A stretch of DNA of 5,436 nt from Treponema sp. (GCA_031266635.1 JAISAN010000119.1:1-5436); one strand, 5' to 3'. Positions 1-5,436 are shown, counted from the first letter of the stretch. Made by a program: numbers and translations. The notes: a model not told the origin generated them from the sequence alone.

Positions 1-894
1 TATACCGGCGTTACCCTGGCGGAATTTTACCGGGACATGGGCCGCCATGTGGCAATTATGGCGGATTCCACCAGCCGCTGGGCCGAGGCCCTGCGGGAAC
101 TTTCGGGCCGCATGGAAGAAATGCCCGCGGAAGAAGGCTTCCCGGCCTACCTCCCCACCCGGCTGGCGGAATTTTACGAGCGGGCGGGAAGGGTCAAAAC
201 CCTTTCAGGCCGGGAAGGCTCGGTGTCGATCATCGGGGCGGTTTCCCCGCCGGGGGGCGATTTTTCCGAACCCGTTACCCAGCATACCAAGCGGTTCATC
301 CGCTGTTTCTGGGCCCTGGACCGGGACCTGGCCAATGCCCGGCATTATCCCGCCATTAGCTGGATAGACAGCTATTCCGAATACGCCGCGGAAGTCCAGC
401 CCTGGTGGGAAGGGGTAAGCCCCCAGTGGGTACAGGTCCGCCGGCAGTGCATGGAACTCCTCAAGCGGGAGCAGCGGCTTTCCGAGATTGTCCGCCTTAT
501 CGGGCCCGACGCCCTGCCGGACGATCAACGGCTCATTCTCCTGGCCGCGGAGATCATCAAGGACGGTTTTTTGCAGCAGAATTCTTTTGACGAGGTTGAT
601 ATGTACTGCGTTCCCGGCAAACAGGTGCGGCTGCTGGAGCTGATTATGGAATTTTACGAAAGGGCCAGGACCTGTATACGTTTAGGCGCGCCCCTGACCA
701 AAATTAGCTCCCTGAAAAGAGAAGAGGGAAGTACCGGGATAGGGGGGAAGAATCTTCCCTTCCGGGTACGGCTTTCCCGGCTGAAAAACGCGGTAAAAAA
801 CGAAAACCTTGCCGAACTGGAAGAATTTGCCGGGGAACTGCGGGAAAGTCTGGACGCGCTGGAACGGAGCTACCGTTCCCAGGGGGGGTTATGA
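1..894 (+). CDS. atpA: V/A-type H+/Na+ ATPase catalytic subunit A, 3' part (5' end outside window)
   Basis: Subunit A hydrolyses or makes ATP in the peripheral A3B3 head of the rotary V/A-ATPase. The reading frame is open from base 1, so the gene is cut by the window edge; 297 C-terminal residues remain of the roughly 580-600 usual for the family. Visible residue 22 is the Walker B aspartate, inside the family motif MADSTSRWAEA (20-30). The segment EMPAEEGFPAYLPTRLAEFY (40-59), the SPPGGDFSEPVTQ stretch (82-94) and FWALDRDLANARHYPAISW (103-121) are all typical of subunit A rather than B. The C-terminal helical domain carries DEVDMYCVPGKQ (197-208). The P-loop and the catalytic glutamate lie upstream and cannot be checked. 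The TGA stop overlaps the start of subunit B in an ATGA, a common coupling arrangement. The symbol ntpA is also used. Confidence 0.97.
   Translation, partial: YTGVTLAEFYRDMGRHVAIMADSTSRWAEALRELSGRMEEMPAEEGFPAYLPTRLAEFYERAGRVKTLSGREGSVSIIGAVSPPGGDFSEPVTQHTKRFIRCFWALDRDLANARHYPAISWIDSYSEYAAEVQPWWEGVSPQWVQVRRQCMELLKREQRLSEIVRLIGPDALPDDQRLILLAAEIIKDGFLQQNSFDEVDMYCVPGKQVRLLELIMEFYERARTCIRLGAPLTKISSLKREEGSTGIGGKNLPFRVRLSRLKNAVKNENLAELEEFAGELRESLDALERSYRSQGGL
881..890 (+). promoter_or_regulatory. Ribosome binding site of atpB inside the end of atpA
   Basis: An A followed by seven G (881-888) lies two bases before the ATG of subunit B at 891. Any AGGGG-type pairing with the anti-Shine-Dalgarno sequence has to use the upstream part of the run to reach usable spacing. 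The start itself is fixed by the ATGA overlap with the atpA stop and by the match of the N-terminus to subunit B. Confidence 0.6.
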
Positions 895-2339
895 GGGGCG
901 TTGAATACCGGGGCCTGACCCGGATTGAGGGGCCCGTAGTGGTAAGCGCCCGGAGCCGCAATGTGGGATTTAACGAGGTGGTTGCCGTTTACGGCCGGGA
1001 CGGAAACCGGCGGCTGGGCCGGGTGGTGGACATGAGCGAGGACTGGACGGTGGTTCAGCTCTTTGGAAACAATACGGGGCTTTCCGCCGATGACAGCCGG
1101 ATCGAATTTCTCGATGAACCCATGGAACTCCGGGTAGGGGAGGGGCTCTTGGGCCGGGTTTTCAACGGCCTGGGGAAGCCCATTGACGGCTATGGGGAGA
1201 TTTTCTCCTCCGCCTGCCGTGATGTGAACGGCCTCCCCATCAACCCCTACGCCCGGACCTATCCCAAAGATTTTATCCAGACCGGCATTTCTTCCATTGA
1301 TGGGATGAATACCCTGATCCGGGGCCAGAAGCTGCCGATCTTTTCCGGGAACGGCCTGCCCCATAACCGGCTGGCGGCCCAGATTGTCCGGCAGGCGACG
1401 ATCCTGGGCCAGGGGGGAAAGAGACCCGAGCCCTTTGTGGTGATCTTCTGCGCCATGGGGGTTAAATACGACGTGGCCCGGTTTTTTTTAACCGACTTTG
1501 AAAAAACCGGGGTTCTTTCCAACGTGGTGGTGTTTTTGTCCCTGGCGGACGCCCCCTCGCTGGAACGGCTGGTGGCCCCCCGCTGCGCCCTGACCGCCGC
1601 GGAATATCTGGCCTATGAACAAAACATGCACGTCCTGGTGGTGATGACCGACATGACCAATTACTGCGAAGCCCTCCGGGAAGTTTCTTCGATCCGGGAG
1701 GAGGTGCCCAGCCGCAAGGGGTATCCGGGGTATCTTTATTCCGACCTGGCGAGCCTCTACGAGCGGGCGGGAAAAATTCACGGTTCCACCGGTTCCATCA
1801 CCCAGATTCCCATTCTTACCATGCCCAGCGATGACATCAGCCATCCCATCCCGGACCTTTCGGGGTACATTACCGAAGGGCAGATCGTTCTGGACCGGGA
1901 ACTGACCCAGCGGGAAATTTATCCCCCCGTGGCAGGTCTTTCCAGCCTCTCCCGGCTGATGAAAGACGGCATCGGTCCGGGAATGACCCGGGACGATCAC
2001 AAGGACCTGGCAAGCCAGCTTTTTGCCGCCTATTCCAAGGTCAAACAGATACGGAACCTTGCCTCGATTATCGGGGAGGAGGAGCTTTCCGCGGGGGACA
2101 AGCGGTATCTGAAATTCGAGGAAAAATTTGAGGGCCTCTTCCTCACCCAGGGGGAAACCGAAAACCGGGACATTACCCAGACCCTGGATTTGGGATGGAA
2201 AGCCCTGGCGGAATTGCCCAAAGAGGAACTGCTGCGGGTCAAGCAGGAGCATATCGAAAAATACCTGGAGCCGCTTTTGGCGGCCGGGGAACCGGACGGG
2301 CCGGAACAGGCGGAGGATTCATGGCAAGGGAATCCATAG
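891..2339 (+). CDS. atpB: V/A-type ATPase non-catalytic subunit B
   Basis: Subunit B alternates with A in the hexameric head and provides the non-catalytic half of each nucleotide site. The 482-residue product is slightly longer than the usual 455-470. The N-terminal beta-barrel spans about 1-75. In the central domain the P-loop is replaced by the B-type sequence GQKLPIFSGNGLPHN (145-159), which separates B from catalytic A. CAMGVKYDVARFF (187-199) and MTDMTNYCEALREVSSIREE (252-271) are family landmarks. R355 in SLSRLM aligns with the arginine finger known from Enterococcus and Thermus B subunits. The ATPase alpha/beta signature at 345-354 is altered: A348 sits where D, N or H is expected. 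The C-terminal helical domain includes IGEEELSAGDKRYLKFEEKF (394-413), followed by a hydrophilic tail of about 20 residues. ATG at 891 overlaps the atpA stop; the 3' end overlaps atpD by 19 bp. The symbol ntpB is also used. Confidence 0.97.
   Translation: MRGVEYRGLTRIEGPVVVSARSRNVGFNEVVAVYGRDGNRRLGRVVDMSEDWTVVQLFGNNTGLSADDSRIEFLDEPMELRVGEGLLGRVFNGLGKPIDGYGEIFSSACRDVNGLPINPYARTYPKDFIQTGISSIDGMNTLIRGQKLPIFSGNGLPHNRLAAQIVRQATILGQGGKRPEPFVVIFCAMGVKYDVARFFLTDFEKTGVLSNVVVFLSLADAPSLERLVAPRCALTAAEYLAYEQNMHVLVVMTDMTNYCEALREVSSIREEVPSRKGYPGYLYSDLASLYERAGKIHGSTGSITQIPILTMPSDDISHPIPDLSGYITEGQIVLDRELTQREIYPPVAGLSSLSRLMKDGIGPGMTRDDHKDLASQLFAAYSKVKQIRNLASIIGEEELSAGDKRYLKFEEKFEGLFLTQGETENRDITQTLDLGWKALAELPKEELLRVKQEHIEKYLEPLLAAGEPDGPEQAEDSWQGNP
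1477..1511 (+). repeat. 11-bp perfect inverted repeat (hairpin) inside atpB
   Basis: CCCGGTTTTTT at 1477-1487 is the exact reverse complement of AAAAAACCGGG at 1501-1511, with a 13-base loop between. The left arm runs on into an eight-T tract (1482-1489), and a smaller competing GGTT/AACC pairing (1480-1483 with 1490-1493) is possible. The region encodes conserved-looking subunit B sequence (ARFFLTDFEKTGVL), so codon choice may be the whole explanation. It does not resemble a normal terminator because the T tract is within the first arm. Confidence 0.6.
2312..2316 (+). promoter_or_regulatory. Ribosome binding site of atpD inside atpB
   Basis: GGAGG lies four bases before ATG 2321, within the last codons of subunit B. 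It decides the start of subunit D. The in-frame ATG at 2195 is rejected because the extra 42 residues do not resemble the family, whereas the ATG at 2321 puts the conserved PTKSNL motif at residues 8-13. Confidence 0.75.
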
Positions 2340-2944
2340 CTCCCACCAAGAGCAACCTCAGATCGGTCAAGGAACGGCTCATTACCTCGGAGGAGGGCCA
2401 CGATCTTCTGGAACAGAAGCGGGAGATCCTGGTTATAGACCTGATGCATCAGGTGGAGCAGGTAAAAATCCTGGAACGGGACCTGGACGCCCGGATCGCC
2501 AGCGCGTATCCCGCCCTCAAGCGGATGCTGGTGGTCTGCGGGCGGGAACGGGCGGATCGCATTTCCCAGGACATCCGTTACGATTTTGAACTCCGGGAAA
2601 AACGGATGACCCTGGGAGGAATGAATCTGCCGGGGCTGGAAATACGAATGCCCGAAGCGGAGCTGAAATATTCCCCGGCGAATTCGTTTGCCGAATGTGA
2701 TGAAACCGTGTTAGAATTCTTTGAAATGTTGAAATTATGCACCGAACTGGCGGCGGTACGGACCATTGTCTGGCGTCTTGCCCGGGAGGTGCGGAAGACC
2801 CAGCGCCGGGTGAACGCCCTGGAAAAAATGATAATCCCCGCCGCCCGGGAAACAAAAGTGTATATTGAAGCGGCGCTGGAAGAGCGGGAGCGGGACTCCT
2901 TTTTTACCAGCAAATTATTGAAAAGGAAGGCCGGAAAGGAATAA
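2321..2944 (+). CDS. atpD: V/A-type ATPase central stalk subunit D
   Basis: Subunit D is the rotor shaft that turns inside the A3B3 head and passes torque between ATP chemistry and the membrane ring (the counterpart of F-type gamma). The product has 207 residues, normal for the family (about 200-225). The N-terminal helix has the hallmark PTKSNLRSVKERL (8-20) and EEGHDLLEQKRE (24-35). The C-terminal helix has RRVNALEKMIIP (162-173), then ETKVYIEAALEERERDSFF (177-195), ending in a lysine-rich tail. The two long helices form the antiparallel coiled coil, and the less conserved, glycine-containing middle (about 75-130) is the globular part. It overlaps atpB by 19 bp, and its TAA shares one base with the ATG of the next gene. 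Bases around 2700-2740 are more AT-rich than the surroundings, with no usable promoter spacing seen. The symbol ntpD is also used. Confidence 0.95.
   Translation: MARESIAPTKSNLRSVKERLITSEEGHDLLEQKREILVIDLMHQVEQVKILERDLDARIASAYPALKRMLVVCGRERADRISQDIRYDFELREKRMTLGGMNLPGLEIRMPEAELKYSPANSFAECDETVLEFFEMLKLCTELAAVRTIVWRLAREVRKTQRRVNALEKMIIPAARETKVYIEAALEERERDSFFTSKLLKRKAGKE
2933..2940 (+). promoter_or_regulatory. Ribosome binding site of the usp-like gene inside the end of atpD
   Basis: The purine run GGAAAGGA lies within the last codons of atpD, with its GGA ending three bases before ATG 2944. Together with the TAATG stop-start overlap, this favours translation by ribosomes that have just finished subunit D. 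Confidence 0.55.
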
Positions 2945-3426
2945 TGAAACCCCTTATTTCAAATATTGTTACCGTTATCACCGGATCGGACGCCTCTATT
3001 CTGGCGGCAAAATACGCTATCGTTATGTCCAAATTTTACCGGTGCCGCCTGACCGCCCTGTACGTGGTGGATACCGCCACCATCAGGCAGCTTACCCTGA
3101 GCAAGATTTTTATTCAGGAAGAAAGTCAGGAATACGAAAAGAGCCTGGAAGCCAACGGCGAACGGTATCTTTCTTTTGTGGAAGAACTGGCCAGGGCCAA
3201 GGGGGTCAAGGTGGAGCGGGAGATCCGTAAAGGGGCGGTCTACACGGAAGTTCTTGCCGCGGCGGATGAGATAAAGGCGGATCTCATCGTGCTGGGAGGC
3301 TGGGAAAAGGACCGGAACGCCCGGGATATTATTTCCCACGCCCACCGGGAGATCATGGTCAACGCCAAATGTTCCGTGCTCCTCGTAAAAGAGCCGGGAA
3401 TCGATCAAATATACAAGCAGGCATAG
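2944..3426 (+). CDS. Universal stress protein (UspA/UspF-like) family protein
   Basis: This 160-residue protein has the length and layout of a single-domain Usp. An N-terminal strand with a TGSDAS turn (13-18) leads into a helix (19-31). Next come CRLTALYVVD (34-43), a variable charged helix (58-86), a VKVEREIRKGAVYTEVLAAA segment (88-107), the ADLIVLGGW strand (112-120), and a final CSVLLVKEP (143-151). The family ATP motif is G-x2-G-x9-G-S/T. Here the aligned positions are G118, E121, S131 and H132, so three of four key residues are lost. It is therefore probably a non-ATP-binding or altered-ligand member (inference). The ATG overlaps the atpD stop by one base, and the stop is one base before the next ATG. 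Being locked to V-ATPase genes suggests a role tied to the pump or to energy status. Family assignment is firm; function is unknown. Confidence 0.88.
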   Translation: MKPLISNIVTVITGSDASILAAKYAIVMSKFYRCRLTALYVVDTATIRQLTLSKIFIQEESQEYEKSLEANGERYLSFVEELARAKGVKVEREIRKGAVYTEVLAAADEIKADLIVLGGWEKDRNARDIISHAHREIMVNAKCSVLLVKEPGIDQIYKQA

Positions 3427-3427
3427 G

Positions 3428-3835
3428 ATGAGAATTGTGGTTATCAGCGCTCCGGCGCTACGGAAGACGCCCCCGGATTATGTTGTCGCTCTGGCGAAAG
3501 GCATGGAACGTATGGGCCACCGGGTAGATATTCTGGACGCCTGGACCGGAGACGGCTTCCGTCTTCCCGCTTATGACTATATCGCCGTGGCCGCCGAGGC
3601 GGTTTCTTTTTTTTCCGGGAAAATTCCCCCTGCCCTGGCATCGCTGCTTGCCGCGGGAAGCAGCATTGGGGGGAAAAAAAGCGCCGCCTTCATCAAAAAG
3701 GGCGGGCTTTTCTCCGGCCGGGCCCTGTCCAACCTGATGCGAATCATGGAAAAAGAAGGGATGTTGATTAACTGGAGCGATATGCTTCTTAACGCCGCCC
3801 ACGCGGAAGAGCTGGGCAAGCGAATCGGAGCCTGA
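3428..3835 (+). CDS. Hypothetical protein with flavodoxin-like fold
   Basis: I do not recognise this 135-residue protein as a named family. The predicted order of elements is an alternating alpha/beta pattern like flavodoxin. Strand RIVVIS (2-7) is followed by helix DYVVALAKGMERMG (17-30), strand RVDILDA (32-38) and YDYIAVAAEAVSFFSG (49-64). Then come helix PPALASLLAAG (67-77), strand KKSAAFIKKGGLFSG (83-97), helix ALSNLMRIMEKEG (99-111), strand MLI (112-114) and a C-terminal helix (123-133). The phosphate-binding T/S-x-T-G-x-T loop of FMN flavodoxins is absent from the loop after strand 1 (APALRKTPP), so FMN binding is doubtful. There is no signal peptide or membrane segment. The start at 3428 has only a weak CAGG upstream (3418-3421) and is one base after the Usp stop, so coupled translation is likely. 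Fold call is moderate; function is unknown. Confidence 0.75.
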   Translation: MRIVVISAPALRKTPPDYVVALAKGMERMGHRVDILDAWTGDGFRLPAYDYIAVAAEAVSFFSGKIPPALASLLAAGSSIGGKKSAAFIKKGGLFSGRALSNLMRIMEKEGMLINWSDMLLNAAHAEELGKRIGA

Positions 3836-3838
3836 AAA

Positions 3839-3861
3839 GTATGCGGCAGGCGCATGCGTAA
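3839..3861 (+). other. Intercistronic hairpin and possible six-codon minicistron before the J-protein gene
   Basis: Bases 3839-3845 can pair with 3851-3857 (seven pairs, one of them G-T), leaving a five-base loop GCAGG. The right arm overlaps an eight-base palindrome, CGCATGCG (3851-3858). ATG at 3841 opens a tiny frame (MRQAHA) ending at TAA 3859-3861, three bases before the J-protein ATG at 3865. GGAG at 3827-3830 lies ten bases before this ATG. The J-protein start itself has no Shine-Dalgarno sequence at normal spacing. Whether the hairpin or the minicistron acts is inference. Confidence 0.3.
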
Positions 3862-3864
3862 TCC

Positions 3865-4641
3865 ATGGAAAATTATTATACCCTCCTCGGCGTCAAGCAG
3901 GATTCTTCATCCGGCGAAATAAAAAGGGCTTTCCGGGAAAAGGCCAAGCGCCTCCACCCGGACATTGCGGGAAAAGCCGCGGAAGCGGCGATGCGGAAAC
4001 TGCTGACCGCTTATGAAGTACTTTCCGATCAGGACCGCCGTTTTGAATATGACCGGGCCTATGTCCGTTTTGTCAGGACCGCCGGTTTTGATTACCGTTC
4101 CTGGCTCATGGAAAAGGAGGATGATCCGGCCAGCCAGGCGAAACTGGTGTTTTTTGAACTTCTCCATCTGGAAGAGGACAACGCCCTTGAAATCTGGCGG
4201 AAAAACGGCGGCATCCATTTTAAAATGGAAAAATACCTGGACCGGGAAGACTGGATGGACTGCCTTTTTATCCTGGCGGAAGAACTGGACAAGCGGGAGC
4301 AGTATTACGAAGCTTTCCGGCTTTTGACCGCCCTGATCCGGGAGGAACGGAGGCTTCCCTATTTCCGCCATTTCATGGATGATGTAGAAATATTCCTCAA
4401 GGAACTGGTGCGGCTCAGGCTCAGAGCCCAGGTGGATGATGAAACCTGGATAGACTGTCTTGAAACCCTGCTGGAACTGGGTTTCCCCCCCAGGGAAGAG
4501 GCCCGGTGGCTGCGATCCCTGGCGGAAGTTCTTTTGCGGATGGGGGAAACCGCCGCCGCCGGGGAGATGATCCGGCAGGCCCTGAAACAGGACCCGGCCC
4601 TGCCCAACGCCGCCCGGCTCCGGCGGAAGCTGAACGTGTGA
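3865..4641 (+). CDS. J-domain (DnaJ-like) protein with helical, TPR-like C-terminus
   Basis: J-proteins stimulate the ATPase of Hsp70 (DnaK) and direct it to clients. This 258-residue protein starts with a complete J domain: YYTLLGV (4-10), helix II with EIKRAFREKAKRL (18-30), the essential HPD at 31-33, and AYEVLSDQDRRFEYD (49-63). It lacks the Gly/Phe linker and the cysteine zinc-finger repeats of true DnaJ, so it is a class III J-protein with a specialised rather than general role. Residues 70-210 are acidic and mostly helical with many Leu, Trp and Tyr. Residues 212-256 (ARWLRSLAEVLLRMGETAAA onward, then LKQDPALPNAARL) look like one TPR-type helix pair, perhaps for client docking. No membrane segment is seen. 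ATG 3865 is set by the J domain beginning at residue 3; an in-frame TAA at 3859 blocks any longer form. Map follows after 43 bp. Confidence 0.88.
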   Translation: MENYYTLLGVKQDSSSGEIKRAFREKAKRLHPDIAGKAAEAAMRKLLTAYEVLSDQDRRFEYDRAYVRFVRTAGFDYRSWLMEKEDDPASQAKLVFFELLHLEEDNALEIWRKNGGIHFKMEKYLDREDWMDCLFILAEELDKREQYYEAFRLLTALIREERRLPYFRHFMDDVEIFLKELVRLRLRAQVDDETWIDCLETLLELGFPPREEARWLRSLAEVLLRMGETAAAGEMIRQALKQDPALPNAARLRRKLNV

Positions 4642-4654
4642 ATTACCGTGTGAA
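4635..4654 (+). repeat. Short direct repeat duplicating the J-protein stop context
   Basis: CGTGTGAA occurs at 4635-4642 and again at 4647-4654, exactly 12 bases apart and in the same frame. The real TGA (4639-4641) is thus followed by a second in-frame TGA (4651-4653). It looks like a small tandem duplication and acts at most as a backup stop. Confidence 0.5.
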
Positions 4655-4673
4655 AATACATAAGCTGAAAAAC

Positions 4674-4677
4674 GAGG
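4674..4677 (+). promoter_or_regulatory. Ribosome binding site of map
   Basis: GAGG lies seven bases before ATG 4685, ordinary spacing and the best-placed site in the window. Unlike the genes upstream, map can be translated on its own rather than by coupling. No -35/-10 pair is evident in the 43-bp gap. Confidence 0.75.
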
Positions 4678-4684
4678 CGCCCTA

Positions 4685-5436
4685 ATGATTCGGTTAAAAA
4701 ACGATAAACAGATCGATGGTATCCGCCAGTCCTGCAAGCTGCTGGGGGCCATGTACCGGGAACTGATTCCCCTGGTAAAGCCCGGAGTCCAGACCCTGGA
4801 CCTTGAGCAATGGACCCGGAACTGGATCAAAAAAGCCGGGGGAAAACCCGCTTTTCTGGGTTACGGCCCCAAAAAAAATCCCTATCCCGCGGCCCTCTGC
4901 ATATCAATCAACAACGAGGTGATCCACGGCATCCCCTCAAAGCGGGTAATCCGGGAGGGGGATCTGGTGTCCCTGGACAGCGGCATAGACCTGGAGGGCT
5001 TTATCAGCGATCAGGCCCTGAGCATGGAGATGGGAAAAGTGAGCGAGGCGGTTCACGCCCTGAATGTTACGACCAACGAATGTCTCTACCGGGGGATCAG
5101 CGCGGCAAAGGCGGGGGACCGGCTCCTCCAGATAGCCAGGGCGGTGGAAGGCCACGCCCTTTCCCGGGGTTACGGGGTGGTTCACGAATTCTGCGGCCAC
5201 GGGGTGGGCCTGGCCCTCCACGAAGACCCCCAGGTCCCCAATTACCCCCACGGCCCCAACCCCCGGCTGACCGGCGGCATGGTAATCGCCATTGAGCCCA
5301 TGATCAACATGGGTACCGGGGATGTGGAAATGCTGGAGGACGGCTGGACCGTGGTTACCGCGGATCACAAGCTCGCCGCCCACTGGGAACATACGGTGGC
5401 GATTTTCCCGGATCATACGGAAATTCTTACCCTGCC
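4685..5436 (+). CDS. map: Methionine aminopeptidase, type I (3' end outside window)
   Basis: MetAP removes the initiator methionine from new proteins in the cytoplasm after deformylation. The 250 whole codons present cover nearly the whole enzyme (usually 250-265 residues); only the last few residues are missing. All five metal ligands are seen: D98, D109, H172, E204 and E235, matching E. coli D97, D108, H171, E204 and E235. The supporting H81 (SINNEVIHGIP), H179 and W221 are also present. There is no zinc-finger N-terminal extension and no type II insert. Differences from E. coli are SDQALSMEMG (108-117) in place of the usual GDTSKMFIVG, about four extra residues between Y60 and Y67 in the substrate-pocket loop, and L178 where E. 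coli has F177. Translation initiation looks independent of the gene upstream. Confidence 0.96.
   Translation, partial: MIRLKNDKQIDGIRQSCKLLGAMYRELIPLVKPGVQTLDLEQWTRNWIKKAGGKPAFLGYGPKKNPYPAALCISINNEVIHGIPSKRVIREGDLVSLDSGIDLEGFISDQALSMEMGKVSEAVHALNVTTNECLYRGISAAKAGDRLLQIARAVEGHALSRGYGVVHEFCGHGVGLALHEDPQVPNYPHGPNPRLTGGMVIAIEPMINMGTGDVEMLEDGWTVVTADHKLAAHWEHTVAIFPDHTEILTL

Noticed and set aside
1477..1489. T8 tract and GC-rich stem as a rho-independent terminator in atpB
   Set aside because: The T tract is inside the first arm, and no U-rich tail follows the second arm at 1511, so it lacks terminator layout.
1488..2252. 254-codon open frame on the minus strand opposite atpB
   Set aside because: It is fully antisense to conserved subunit B sequence, with low-complexity Gly/Pro/His-rich translation and no family match.
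2195..2320. Longer form of subunit D starting at the upstream in-frame ATG
   Set aside because: The extra 42 residues are a Gly/Arg-rich shadow of atpB. GGAGG before ATG 2321 and the family N-terminus support the shorter protein.
2721..2750. Possible internal promoter in the AT-rich patch of atpD (two TTGAAA hexamers)
   Set aside because: No TATAAT-like sequence lies 16-18 bases downstream of either hexamer; the bases there are GC-rich coding sequence.
3836..3864. Terminator between the flavodoxin-like gene and the J-protein gene
   Set aside because: The hairpin is short and no T run follows it, so it does not look like an intrinsic terminator.
3907..4830. 307-codon open frame on the minus strand opposite the J-protein gene
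   Set aside because: It lies antisense to a clear J-domain gene and shows no recognisable motif. It is an effect of GC-rich codon use that leaves the opposite strand open.
4810..5295. 161-codon plus-strand frame overlapping map
   Set aside because: The translation is Gly/Pro/Arg-rich and out of frame with a methionine aminopeptidase that has all five metal ligands.

Overview
All seven genes in this window lie on the plus strand and are packed head to tail, with overlaps or gaps of 43 bp or less. In order they are: the 3' half of the V/A-type ATPase catalytic subunit A; complete subunit B; complete subunit D; a small universal stress protein (Usp) family protein; a 135-residue protein that looks flavodoxin-like but is otherwise unrecognised; a J-domain protein with a helical, TPR-like tail; and a type I methionine aminopeptidase cut off by the window end.

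The organism is probably a spirochaete of the Treponema group with raised GC, such as a termite-gut treponeme. This is an inference from the V/A-ATPase A-B-D set, the way the proteins read, and a GC content I estimate by eye at about 55-57%. Other anaerobic bacteria with V/A-ATPases are possible, and nothing here fixes the taxon.

Positions 1-2944 carry the rotary ATPase. A supplies the catalytic face (its P-loop lies upstream of the window), B the non-catalytic nucleotide face with the arginine finger, and D the central rotor shaft. Neither subunit I nor subunit K follows D, so the membrane sector must be upstream or elsewhere. Positions 2944-3835 hold the Usp protein and the flavodoxin-like protein. 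Subunit D, Usp and the flavodoxin-like gene are separated by -1 and +1 bp, so they are probably translated as one coupled unit with the ATPase. Positions 3865-4641 hold the J-protein, preceded by the only junction that lacks a normal ribosome binding site; that junction has a small hairpin and a possible six-codon minicistron. Positions 4685-5436 hold map, with its own good ribosome binding site.

I saw no convincing promoter, rho-independent terminator, tRNA, rRNA, CRISPR array or mobile element, and no stretch of 300 bp without a gene. The most interesting points are the Usp protein with a degenerate ATP-binding motif locked into a V-ATPase operon, and the uncharacterised flavodoxin-like partner next to it.
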